Positions 54,816-64,000 of a DNA stretch of 64,000 bases are shown piece after piece. This DNA comes from Aeromicrobium stalagmiti. Its GTDB lineage: Bacteria; Actinomycetota; Actinomycetes; Propionibacteriales; Nocardioidaceae. Where the stretch lies: positions 124,001 through 188,000 of the forward strand of contig NZ_JABSTZ010000001.1 of assembly GCF_013283745.1 (NCBI RefSeq), given 5' to 3'. The position numbers and the translations under genes are program-made. The notes beneath the pieces were generated by a model. It saw only the letters and a program-made list of their open reading frames with translations, did not search any database and was not told where the DNA came from. Positions within the stretch are counted from its first letter, which is position 1. The number at the start of each line of letters is the position of its first letter.

Positions 54816-55623
54816 CACGCTTGAGGAACAGGGCGTAGGCGATGGCGAGCAGCGCCGCGACGAAGACGCCCATCACGATGCCGCCGCCGACCGGGCCGAA
54901 GGGCGTGTAGCCGAGGAACGACAACAGGTCGTCGAGGGAGGCACGCGTGTAGAGCTTGCCGCCGGCGTCGTAGGGCAGGTACTTGAGGATCTGCACGATC
55001 CCGCCGTCGGACTGCGGGTCGTCGGAGGCGCTCTTGATCGCGATGACGATGGCCCGGATGATCGACTCCAGCACCGTCGGCACCAGCAGCAGCAGGGCGA
55101 CCGCCGCGGTCTGGTTGCGGGTGATCGCGGCGAAGGCGAGCCCCGACAGCGAGAACAGCGTCGTGAAGATCGTGGTGCCCAGCGCCATCTCGCCGAGGGC
55201 GCTCCCGGTCGGCAGGTCGAGCCCGAAGGCGAGGATGCTGAGCAGGGCGATCAGCACGCACAGCAGTGCCGCGACGGCCGAGACCACGACGGTCGAGACG
55301 ATCTTGGCGACGAACACGTGCGTCCGGTTCGGGATCGCCGTCAACGTCGCGCGAATCATGCCGTGGCGGTACTCGTGGCCCGTGGAGAACACCCCGAGCA
55401 GCCCGATGATGTAGGCGATGAACAACGGCGCGAAGCCGCTCGACGCGCCGATCGTCGCGATGACGTCGAAGGCACCGTCTCCGCCGAACGAGGTCGACGA
55501 CGAGATCACCGCCGCGAGGATGACGGACATGATCAGCTGGAACGTCACGGCGATGCCGACGAGCCAGTAGGTCGAGCGGATCGTCTGCAGCCGGACGACC
55601 TCGTAGCGCAGTGCGTCGATCAT
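54808..55623 (-). CDS. ABC transporter permease subunit
   Basis: A 271-aa membrane protein with six hydrophobic segments, beginning [20 protein letters not shown] and containing [22 protein letters not shown], a signature of ABC-2 type export permeases. It pairs with the ATPase gene immediately upstream, overlapping as ATGA (55620-55623). The substrate is unknown; antibiotic or lipid export is usual for the family. Confidence 0.88.
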   Translation of the reverse strand: MIDALRYEVVRLQTIRSTYWLVGIAVTFQLIMSVILAAVISSSTSFGGDGAFDVIATIGASSGFAPLFIAYIIGLLGVFSTGHEYRHGMIRATLTAIPNRTHVFVAKIVSTVVVSAVAALLCVLIALLSILAFGLDLPTGSALGEMALGTTIFTTLFSLSGLAFAAITRNQTAAVALLLLVPTVLESIIRAIVIAIKSASDDPQSDGGIVQILKYLPYDAGGKLYTRASLDDLLSFLGYTPFGPVGGGIVMGVFVAALLAIAYALFLKRDA

Positions 55624-56528
55624 GCCTGCCCCCCACGGAACTCCTCGGAGAGGCCGGTCGCCTCGAGGAACGCCTGCTCGAGCGTCGCCTGCCGCGTGAC
55701 CAGCTGGTGCAGCCTCGCCCCCGCGGCGTGGGCAGCGTCGCCGATCTGCTCGGCGGTCGCCCCACGCACGGTGAGCAGACCTCCGTCGGTCGTCACCTGG
55801 GCGCCGAGCGCCGCCAGCGCCGGCTGCAGCAACGCACCGTCCGGCGTCCTGACCTCGACCGCCCCGATCGTGCTGTGCTGGATGAAGTCCTTCACGGGTC
55901 CGTTGGCCAGCATCCGCCCGCGGCCGATCACGACGAGCTCGTCGGCCAGGACCCCCATCTCCTGCAGCAGGTGGCTGGACACGAAGACCGAGCGACCCTC
56001 CCCCGCCAGGTGCTTGAGCAGCGTGCGCAGCCACTGGATGCCCTGGGGGTCGAGGCCGTTGCTGGGCTCGTCGAGGATCAAGGTGTGCGGGTCGCCCAGC
56101 AGCGCGCAGGCGATGCCCAGGCGCTGGCCCATGCCGAGGCTGAACTTGCCGGGCTTGCCGCGCGTCACGGTCTCCAGGCCGACCAGCGCCATGACCGCGT
56201 CGACCCGGCTGGTGGGGATGTCGTTGGACGCCGCGAGCATCCGCAGGTGGTTGCGGGCGTGGCGGGTCGGGTGGAACGGCTTGGCCTCGAGCAGCGCGCC
56301 CACGTGCCGCATGGGGTGCTCGAGCTCGTCGAACCGCACGCCGTCGAACGTCGTCACGCCCTCGCCGCGGTCGAGACCGAGCATGAGGCGCATCGTGGTC
56401 GACTTGCCCGATCCGTTGGGTCCGAGGAATCCCGTCACGCTGCCGGGTCGCACCGTGAAGGACAGGTCGTTGACCGCCCGGGTCTGCCCGTACGACTTCC
56501 CGAGCCCGCGAGCCTCGATGAGTGCCAT
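55620..56528 (-). CDS. ABC transporter ATP-binding protein
   Basis: A 302-aa ATPase. Walker [10 protein letters not shown] (about 37-45), signature [17 protein letters not shown] (about 135-151) and Walker [15 protein letters not shown] (about 157-170) are complete. The C-terminal 90 residues are the regulatory extension seen in drug-export ATPases. CAGGGT (56535-56540) is 6 nt before the ATG. It is divergent from tryptophan dioxygenase, with only 42 bp between starts. Confidence 0.92.
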   Translation of the reverse strand: MALIEARGLGKSYGQTRAVNDLSFTVRPGSVTGFLGPNGSGKSTTMRLMLGLDRGEGVTTFDGVRFDELEHPMRHVGALLEAKPFHPTRHARNHLRMLAASNDIPTSRVDAVMALVGLETVTRGKPGKFSLGMGQRLGIACALLGDPHTLILDEPSNGLDPQGIQWLRTLLKHLAGEGRSVFVSSHLLQEMGVLADELVVIGRGRMLANGPVKDFIQHSTIGAVEVRTPDGALLQPALAALGAQVTTDGGLLTVRGATAEQIGDAAHAAGARLHQLVTRQATLEQAFLEATGLSEEFRGGQA

Positions 56529-56570
56529 GCCCCAACCCTGTCATGGACCGGCACCCCCTACCGTGCAGAC

Positions 56571-57407
56571 ATGGATCCGACATACCGACCGATCGAGGAC
56601 GGGGTCGCCACCGACCTCCGCGGTGAGATGACGTACGCGAGCTATCTGCAGCTCCCGACGCTGCTCTCGGCCCAGCAGCCCGTCTCCGACCACCACGACG
56701 AGATGCTGTTCATCGTCCAGCACCAGGTCACCGAGCTGTGGCTCAAGCAGCTCGTCCACGAGCTGCGCTCGGCGATCACGCTGCTCGCCGCCGACGACCT
56801 CGCCCCCGCCCTGAAGCGGCTGGCACGGGTCAAGGCCATCCAGCGTCAGATGTTCGAGCAGTGGTCGGTGCTCGAGACCCTGACGCCGGTGGAGTACGTG
56901 CAGTTCCGCGACTCGCTCGGCAAGGCATCGGGCTTCCAGTCGCCGCAGTACCGCACGGTCGAGTTCCTGCTCGGCAACAAGAACCCCCAGATGATCGCGG
57001 TGTTCGCCCACGACCCCGACCTGCACGCGGCCCTGTCGGCCGACCTGCGGTCGCCCAGCCTCTATGACGCGTTCCTGCACTTCCTGGCCCGGCGCGGTCA
57101 CGACGTCCCCACCGCGGTGCTCGAGCGCGACCTCACCCAGCCCTACGCCGCCGACGCGGGCGTCGTCGAGGTGTTCCGCCGCATCTACGCCGACCCCCAC
57201 GCACACTGGGACGCCTACGAGATGTGCGAGGAGCTCGTCGACGTCGAGGAGAGCTTCCAGCTGTGGCGGTTCCGGCACCTCAAGACCGTCGAACGGATCA
57301 TCGGGTTCAAGCGGGGCACCGGCGGGTCGTCCGGAGTCCACTTCCTGCAGAAGGCACTAGAGCTGACGTTCTTCCCCGAGCTGCGCGACGTCCGCACGCA
57401 CCTGTGA
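56571..57407 (+). CDS. kynA: Tryptophan 2,3-dioxygenase
   Basis: A 278-aa heme enzyme that opens the indole ring of tryptophan to N-formylkynurenine. Family hallmarks are [33 protein letters not shown] (heme pocket), [20 protein letters not shown] and [19 protein letters not shown] at the C-terminus. Other kynurenine genes are not in the window. TACCGT (56559-56564) is 6 nt before the ATG, consistent with a leaderless mRNA. Confidence 0.94.
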   Translation: MDPTYRPIEDGVATDLRGEMTYASYLQLPTLLSAQQPVSDHHDEMLFIVQHQVTELWLKQLVHELRSAITLLAADDLAPALKRLARVKAIQRQMFEQWSVLETLTPVEYVQFRDSLGKASGFQSPQYRTVEFLLGNKNPQMIAVFAHDPDLHAALSADLRSPSLYDAFLHFLARRGHDVPTAVLERDLTQPYAADAGVVEVFRRIYADPHAHWDAYEMCEELVDVEESFQLWRFRHLKTVERIIGFKRGTGGSSGVHFLQKALELTFFPELRDVRTHL

Positions 57408-57443
57408 CCCGGCCCCCGAGCGGGACCTGCGGGCGGTCCGGCG

Positions 57444-58580
57444 TCAGGCCGGGCCCGTGTGGTGGACGCGTCGCTGCGTCCGGGTGAGCGGGGCACCCGT
57501 GCCACCCCAGCGCCGGGCGACGATCTCGGCCGCGATCGAGACGGCGGTCTCCTCGGGGGTGCGGCCGCCGAGGTCGAGACCGATCGGGCTCGACAGCAGG
57601 GCGAGCTGGTCCTCGGTGAGACCGACGTCGCGCAGGCGTGCCATCCGGTCGTCGTGCGTCGTCCGCGACCCCATCGCCCCGACGAAGGCGGGCTGCAGGT
57701 CACCCGTCAGGCGCAGCGCGACCTCGAGCACCGGCACGTCGAACTTCGGGTCGTGGGTCAGCACGCAGATCGTCGTGCGGCGGTCGACGAGCCCGGCGTC
57801 GACCTGTGCCGCCAGGTAGCGGTGCGGCCAGTCGACGACGACCTCGTCGGCGTCGGGGAACCGCGCCGCGGTGGCGAACACAGGTCGGGCGTCGCACACC
57901 GTGACCTCGTAGCCAAGCAGCGCGCCCTGGCGGGAGACCGCCGAGGCGAAGTCGATCGCGCCGAAGACGATCATCCGCGGCGGCGGCTGGAACGACGACA
58001 CGAAGACCCGCATGCCCACGTCCATCCGCTGCCCCTCGGCGCCATAGGTCAGCAGCGTGCTGGTGCCGGCGGCCAGCAGCCCCCGCACGTCGTCGGTCAA
58101 GGTGTCGTCGACCCGTTCGGAACCGATCGACCCCTCGGTCGAGTCGGGTCGCACCACCAGGTGGCGCCCGACCCACGACGGGTCGGGGTGCTCGACGACC
58201 GTGGCGACGGCGACCGGGCGGCCTTCCGCGACGTCGACGGCGACCTTCTCCAGCTCGGGGAACGTCGCGGCGGACACCGGCTCGACGAAGATGTCGATGA
58301 TGCCGCCACAGGTCAGGCCGACGGCGAAGGCCTCGTCGTCGGAGTAGCCGTACTGCTGCAGCGCAGCCCGCCCGTCGGCGACGACGTCGGTCGCCAGCTC
58401 GTAGACCGCGCCCTCGACGCACCCGCCCGAGACCGAGCCGAGCACGGCGCCGTCGGGCATCACGACCATGGCCGCTCCGGGCCGTCGGGGTGCCGACTTC
58501 TGCGTGCCGACGACCGTGGCGAGGCCGACCGTGCGGCCGTCGTGCCACGCGCCCATGAGGGCAGGGATCACGTCACGCAC
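57444..58580 (-). CDS. XdhC-family molybdenum hydroxylase maturation protein
   Basis: A 378-aa protein of the XdhC/CoxI family that binds molybdopterin cofactor and helps sulfurate and insert it. LGSVSGGCVEGAVYE and GLTCGGIIDIFVEP are the conserved Cys-containing motifs of the N-terminal domain. The C-terminal Rossmann-like domain has LLGYEVTVCDARPVFA and FVGAMGSRTTHDDRMARLRDVGL. GGAGG lies 7 nt before the GTG. The MocA-like and IorB/IorA genes that follow fit the same pathway. Confidence 0.9.
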   Translation of the reverse strand: MRDVIPALMGAWHDGRTVGLATVVGTQKSAPRRPGAAMVVMPDGAVLGSVSGGCVEGAVYELATDVVADGRAALQQYGYSDDEAFAVGLTCGGIIDIFVEPVSAATFPELEKVAVDVAEGRPVAVATVVEHPDPSWVGRHLVVRPDSTEGSIGSERVDDTLTDDVRGLLAAGTSTLLTYGAEGQRMDVGMRVFVSSFQPPPRMIVFGAIDFASAVSRQGALLGYEVTVCDARPVFATAARFPDADEVVVDWPHRYLAAQVDAGLVDRRTTICVLTHDPKFDVPVLEVALRLTGDLQPAFVGAMGSRTTHDDRMARLRDVGLTEDQLALLSSPIGLDLGGRTPEETAVSIAAEIVARRWGGTGAPLTRTQRRVHHTGPA

Positions 58581-58602
58581 GACACCCCTCCGATCGATCC
58601 GG

Positions 58603-59175
58603 TCATCCCAGCATAGGTCCCGGCTCGTCGACGTCGGCCCCCGTCGCCAGGTCGCCGCACTCGACGCCCACCACGTCGCGGGCCCTCAGGTAGGCCTGAG
58701 CTCCCCGGTCGCCGGCCAGCACCGCGGCCACGCCGGACCAGTGGTCGCGGCCGATCAGCACGGGGTGGCCGGGGGTCTCGTCGTACGTCGCGCGCGCCAG
58801 GAGGTCCGGCGCCCCGAGGGCGACCAGCCGCGCCACCACGTCGGCTCCGACGTCGGGCAGGTCGACCAGGTGCACGAGCACTGCCGCAGCGTCGTCGCCG
58901 TCGATCGCGGTCAGTCCCGTCCGCAGGGAGGCTCCCATCCCGTCGGCCCAGTCGCTCGCCTCGACGACGCGCACGTCGGCATCGCGCAGGAGCGTCCGCA
59001 CCGCCTCGGCCTCGGCGCCGACGACCACGACCACCGGGTCGCACCCGCCCTCTCGCAGCACCCGCGACGCGGACCCGACCCACGTCTCACCTCCTGCACC
59101 GACCACCTGCGCCTTGGGCCGCCCCATCCGCCGACCGGCTCCGGCAGCGAGCAGCAGACCAACGGTGCGAGGCAT
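58603..59175 (-). CDS. MocA/MobA-like nucleotidyltransferase (molybdenum cofactor cytidylyltransferase-like)
   Basis: A 190-aa NTP transferase. LLLAAGAGRRMGRPKAQVV at the N-terminus is the nucleotide-binding signature, and LVHLVDLPDVGADVV and GHPVLIGRDHW are the later conserved segments. With XdhC and a molybdenum hydroxylase beside it, attachment of CMP to molybdopterin (MocA activity) is likely. The ATG at 59175 follows GACAAT (59182-59187) by 6 nt. It is in the same direction as xdhC, 22 bp before it. Confidence 0.83.
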   Translation of the reverse strand: MPRTVGLLLAAGAGRRMGRPKAQVVGAGGETWVGSASRVLREGGCDPVVVVVGAEAEAVRTLLRDADVRVVEASDWADGMGASLRTGLTAIDGDDAAAVLVHLVDLPDVGADVVARLVALGAPDLLARATYDETPGHPVLIGRDHWSGVAAVLAGDRGAQAYLRARDVVGVECGDLATGADVDEPGPMLG

Positions 59176-59225
59176 GCGGACATTGTCCCCGATCGCCGCG
59201 CCACCGCGGGTTTGGAGTTGTGACC

Positions 59226-59242
59226 CAGCACACACTGTGCTG
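59226..59242. promoter_or_regulatory. Palindrome CAGCACA-CAC-TGTGCTG between mocA-like and iorB-like genes
   Basis: A perfect 7-3-7 inverted repeat in the 140-bp gap between divergent genes of the molybdenum hydroxylase cluster. The position suits an operator for both transcripts. No regulator gene is beside it; apart from the two starts nothing else was seen in this gap. Confidence 0.45.
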
Positions 59243-59315
59243 AGATCGCTTCGGGGGGAGAACCACCTGTCCACGACGTGACGACCTTGGGGGAGGGGTC
59301 GCGTAGGAGACATGC

Positions 59316-61553
59316 ATGACCACGTACGTTCCACCGACCGACCAGCTCGAGGAAGACGACGACACGTCGTCAGGGACCGACCGACGGCGGTTCCTGACCT
59401 ATCTGGTGGCTGCACCGACGCTCACCATCGCGGTGCAGCTCGGCATCGACGGCGGCAGCCCGGCGGCGGCGCTCGTGCCGCAGCCGGCCGACATCATCGA
59501 CCTCGGCGAGCTGTTGATCCTCGCGGGCGCGGCGACGTCCGGGATGCTGACGATCGAGATCACCGAGGACGGCACGGCGCGCCTCGCCCTGCCGCGCGCC
59601 GAGGTGGGCCAGGGCATCACGACGACGTTCTCGATGCTGCTCGCCGAGGAGCTCGACCTCGCGCTCGACGACGTGGAGGTGACCCTCGCCGACGCGCGCC
59701 CCGAGCTGCTCTTCAACCAGCTCACCGGTGGGTCCAACACGGTGCGCAGCATGTACGACCCCGTCCGCCGGGCCGCGGCCGCGGCCCGCGGACGACTCCT
59801 CGCGGCAGCGGCCGCGCGGTGGAAGGTGTCCACCAGCGGCCTCACCACGAGTGGCGGCGTGGTCAGCGGCCCCGACGGTCGCACCGCGACCTACGCCGAG
59901 CTCACGGCCGACGCGGCGTCGAGCGGGCTGCCCAACCTGCGGGTCTCGCCCAAGAAGCCGGCCGACTACGAGGTCATCGGCACACCGACCGGCCGGGTGG
60001 ACGCCCGCAAGGCCGTCACCGGCCAGATCGAGTACGGCGTCGACGTCGACGTGCCGGGCGCGATGCCGGTCATGGTCGCTCGCCCGCCGACGATCAACGG
60101 CAGCCCCACCTCGTTCAACGAGGCAGCGATCAAGGCCATGCCCGGCGTGATCGACGCCGCGATGATCGAGACGGGTGTCGCCGTCCTCGCCGAGACGTTC
60201 GGCCAGGCGCTCGATGCCAAGATGGCCGTGGAGGCGACCTGGACGAAGGGCACGATCGACGACCTGTCGGACGAGCAGATCTTCGCCAGGCTGCGCAAGG
60301 CGACGCTGCCGTTCACGGTGCCCAAGACCGGCCTCTCGCTCGACGCCGAGTTCGACTTCCACTTCGTCAGCCACGCGCCGCTCGAGCCCAACTCCGCGGT
60401 CGCCGACGTCCGCAAGGACGGTGCGACGATCTGGGCCGCGGCGAAGTCGCCGATCATCGCCGCGCAGGCCATCGCCCAGGAGCTGGGCCTCCCCCAGGGC
60501 AAGGTGACCTTCCACGTCCTGCAGGGCGGCGGCTCGTTCGGGCGGCGGCTGTTCTACGACGCGGCGCTGGAGGCCGCGCGGGCCTCGAAGGCGTTCGGCC
60601 GCCCCGTGCGACTGATGTGGACCCGCATCGACGACATGCGTCACGGCCGCGCCCGCGCCGCGTCCCACCACAAGCTGCGAGCCACGTTCGCGCTCGGCGG
60701 GGTCCTGTCCTACGAGCAGCGGGTCGCCTCGGTCGAGACCGACACCCGGCACGGCCTCGGCGAGATCCTCACGGCGGTCGCAGCGAGCCTGCCGGTCGCC
60801 GGCAACGCCAGCTTCGCGCAGACGATCTTCCTGACCACGGTGAAGTGCCCCTACAACTTCGGGGTGGTGACCCAGCTGCTCAACGAGATCCCGCTCAAGA
60901 TGCACACCGGCAGCTGGCGATCGGTCTACTCGGCCAACACCCGCGGCGCCGAGGAGATCCTGGTCGACGAGATGGCAGCCAAGCTCGGCCGCGACCCCGT
61001 CGCCTTCCGTCGTCAGCAGCTCAAGACCCGACGCCAGAAGGCGGTGCTCGACCGAGCCGCCCAGGAGGGCGGCTGGGGCAGGGCGATGCCGAAGGGGCAC
61101 GCCCAGGGCATCGCGTTCCACGACGAGTACAAGTCGTGCACCGCCGTGCTGGTCGAGATCGACGCGACCGATCCCCAGGACCCCCGGGTCACCAAGGCGA
61201 CGATCGTCGCCGACGTCGGGCTGTGCCTCAACCCCTCGGGGCTGAAGTCGCAGCTGCTCGGCGGCCTGACCGACGCGATCGGCACCACGCTGCGTGCGGG
61301 GCTCCACATCAAGAACGGCCTGCCGCTGGAGGGGAGCTACTCGCAGTTCCACTACACGCGCCAGGCGGACTCCCCCACCGACGTCAACATCATCATCATG
61401 GACAGCAGCGAGAAGCCGGGCGGTGCCGGCGAGCTCGGCGTCCCGGCGGCCGTCGGTGCCGTCGCCAACGCCTACGCACGGGCCACGGGCACCAAGCCGC
61501 GCTCGTTCCCGATCATCTTCCCCGTCGACTTCGAGCCGTTCCCGGCCCACTGA
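59316..61553 (+). CDS. Molybdopterin-binding subunit of an aldehyde/isoquinoline-type oxidoreductase (IorB-like), Tat-exported
   Basis: A 745-aa large subunit of the xanthine oxidase family. The N-terminus has a twin-arginine signal ([15 protein letters not shown], residues 26-40), so it should act outside the membrane. [13 protein letters not shown] opens the substrate domain. [19 protein letters not shown] and [18 protein letters not shown] are molybdopterin-binding segments, the latter with the Glu typical of the active site. GGAG lies 6 nt before the ATG. The iron-sulfur subunit follows 10 bp later. The substrate is unknown. Confidence 0.9.
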   Translation: MTTYVPPTDQLEEDDDTSSGTDRRRFLTYLVAAPTLTIAVQLGIDGGSPAAALVPQPADIIDLGELLILAGAATSGMLTIEITEDGTARLALPRAEVGQGITTTFSMLLAEELDLALDDVEVTLADARPELLFNQLTGGSNTVRSMYDPVRRAAAAARGRLLAAAAARWKVSTSGLTTSGGVVSGPDGRTATYAELTADAASSGLPNLRVSPKKPADYEVIGTPTGRVDARKAVTGQIEYGVDVDVPGAMPVMVARPPTINGSPTSFNEAAIKAMPGVIDAAMIETGVAVLAETFGQALDAKMAVEATWTKGTIDDLSDEQIFARLRKATLPFTVPKTGLSLDAEFDFHFVSHAPLEPNSAVADVRKDGATIWAAAKSPIIAAQAIAQELGLPQGKVTFHVLQGGGSFGRRLFYDAALEAARASKAFGRPVRLMWTRIDDMRHGRARAASHHKLRATFALGGVLSYEQRVASVETDTRHGLGEILTAVAASLPVAGNASFAQTIFLTTVKCPYNFGVVTQLLNEIPLKMHTGSWRSVYSANTRGAEEILVDEMAAKLGRDPVAFRRQQLKTRRQKAVLDRAAQEGGWGRAMPKGHAQGIAFHDEYKSCTAVLVEIDATDPQDPRVTKATIVADVGLCLNPSGLKSQLLGGLTDAIGTTLRAGLHIKNGLPLEGSYSQFHYTRQADSPTDVNIIIMDSSEKPGGAGELGVPAAVGAVANAYARATGTKPRSFPIIFPVDFEPFPAH

Positions 61554-61563
61554 GGAGCACGCC

Positions 61564-62019
61564 ATGCCCGCTTACACGTTCACCCTCAACGGCTCACCGG
61601 TCACGGTCGACGCCCCGGCCGATCTCGACCTGCTCTGGGTCCTGCGCGACAAGCTCGGTGTCCGCGGCCCGAAGTACGGCTGCGGGATCGACGTCTGCAA
61701 GGCCTGCACGAGCCACCTCGACGGCGAGGCCTTCAACCCGTGCGTGACACCGGTGTCGGAGGTCGGCGGCCGCGAGGTCACGACGATCGAGGGCCTCGCC
61801 GACGGCGACACCCTGCACCCGGTGCAGGAGGCCTGGATCGACCAGGACGTCGCCCAGTGCGGCTACTGCCAGCCCGGTCAGATCATGGCCGCGGTCGCCC
61901 TGCTGAAACGGACCAAGAACCCGACCGACGCCGACATCGACGCGATCGAGAACGTCTGCCGCTGCGGCTCGTACTTCCGCATCCGGGAGGCGATCAAGGC
62001 CGCCGCCGCGTCGATGTAG
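61564..62019 (+). CDS. (2Fe-2S)-binding small subunit (IorA-like)
   Basis: A 151-aa electron-transfer partner of the molybdopterin subunit. The plant-type 2Fe-2S domain uses the Cys in [16 protein letters not shown] and the later NPC. The second cluster uses CGYCQPGQ and CRCGSYF. There is no Tat signal, so it is probably co-exported with IorB. AGGAG lies 8 nt before the ATG. There is no separate FAD subunit, as usual for this two-subunit type. Confidence 0.92.
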   Translation: MPAYTFTLNGSPVTVDAPADLDLLWVLRDKLGVRGPKYGCGIDVCKACTSHLDGEAFNPCVTPVSEVGGREVTTIEGLADGDTLHPVQEAWIDQDVAQCGYCQPGQIMAAVALLKRTKNPTDADIDAIENVCRCGSYFRIREAIKAAAASM

Positions 62020-62036
62020 GACGACCCAGGACGGAC

Positions 62037-62071
62037 GAAGGCCCCGAACCGCCGGAGCGGTCGGGGCCTTC
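62037..62071. terminator. Bidirectional hairpin between iorA-like and groEL genes
   Basis: GAAGGCCCCG....CGGGGCCTTC with an inner ACCG/CGGT extension across a bulged A. It lies between convergent stops at 62019 and 62104 and can serve both transcripts. Confidence 0.75.
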
Positions 62072-62103
62072 GCTGGTCTGCTGGAGCTCAGGTCACGAGG
62101 TGA

Positions 62104-63872
<1,769 letters not shown>

Positions 63873-63877
<5 letters not shown>

Positions 63878-63899
63878 ACTCTCACTATACGAGTGCTAA
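63873..63899. promoter_or_regulatory. CIRCE operator (HrcA site) overlapping the groEL promoter
   Basis: CTGGCACTC-N9-GAGTGCTAA: the right half is a perfect CIRCE arm and the left half matches 7 of 9. The spacer contains the minus-strand -10 hexamer TATAGT (63884-63889); TTGCGC lies 18 nt further upstream. HrcA repression of groEL is expected. Confidence 0.92.
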
Positions 63900-63913
63900 T
63901 CAACGGTGCGCAA

Positions 63914-64000
63914 TCAGGATGCGGATCGAACCTCGTAGACCAGCTCGGCGAACGGGCCGACCTGCCGGACCGACGTCAGCGTGAGCCGGTCCGAGCGGAT
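63914..64000 (-). CDS. C-terminal fragment of an unidentified protein
   Basis: The final 28 codons and stop of a gene that continues beyond the window, reading RLTLTSVRQVGPFAELVYEV and ending RSAS. The sequence looks like a beta strand and loop tail, with GC-rich third positions typical of this genome. It ends 14 bp before the CIRCE box of groEL. No family can be assigned. Confidence 0.55.
   Translation of the reverse strand: MRSDRLTLTSVRQVGPFAELVYEVRSAS

Noticed and set aside
59176..59315. Molybdenum cofactor riboswitch before the iorB-like gene
   Set aside because: The gap is short and shows a simple palindrome but not the helices of the Moco RNA motif.

Overview
The window is 64 kb of a high-GC actinobacterial chromosome. 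The gene set (IdeR-type DtxR regulator, mutA-mutB-meaB, citrate synthase 2, DUF3027, DUF2530 and cspB-like genes, and a GroEL with a CIRCE box and no groES beside it) together with many leaderless promoters suggests Propionibacteriales, probably a Nocardioidaceae or Aeromicrobium-like organism. That placement is inference from content. I saw no tRNA, rRNA, CRISPR array, prophage or insertion sequence.

Layout. Positions 1-14.6 kb hold metabolic and membrane genes: a flavin disulfide oxidoreductase, a secreted subtilase, a PLP desulfhydrase/deaminase homologue, a cyclopropane-fatty-acid synthase with a DUF1295 partner, divergent ideR and photolyase, an MFS exporter, DedA, TspO, a CDP-glycerol-type cytidylyltransferase, and divergent pdxH and citrate synthase. 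At 14.6-32 kb are a membrane-anchored protein, an F420-reductase-like protein preceded by a structured leader or small RNA, a transglutaminase, the mutA-mutB-meaB operon, serC, gamma carbonic anhydrase, a purine permease, and a block (DUF2530, DUF3027, MFS, cspB-like) that from memory resembles the cspB-serC-citA region of mycobacteria.

The most unusual part is 32-50.6 kb, an exopolysaccharide or phosphopolymer locus. It contains an initiating sugar transferase, a GT2, a nucleotidyltransferase, a Wzz-like protein with a degenerate tyrosine-kinase domain, a flippase, an O-antigen-ligase-like protein, a CDP-alcohol phosphotransferase and an 1140-residue secreted fibrinogen-like protein. A divergent pair of an ECF sigma factor and a Wzz-like protein occurs twice. 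The larger sigma carries a fused zinc-finger anti-sigma-like region, a hydrophobic region and a Pro/Ser/Thr-rich tail. The 372-bp gap between the larger pair holds two short palindromes and an 83-bp imperfect hairpin.

At 50.7-64 kb are an aldehyde dehydrogenase/DUF779 operon with a CRP-like site and helically phased repeats, its probable GAF-domain regulator, an ABC exporter, tryptophan 2,3-dioxygenase, a molybdenum-hydroxylase group (XdhC, MocA-like, IorB, IorA) and groEL with CIRCE and a folded leader.

Many starts were chosen because a hexamer with A at position 2 and T at position 6 lies 6-8 nt before the ATG or GTG. This is the leaderless arrangement common in actinobacteria. Operons are tightly packed, with repeated 4-bp ATGA or GTGA overlaps.
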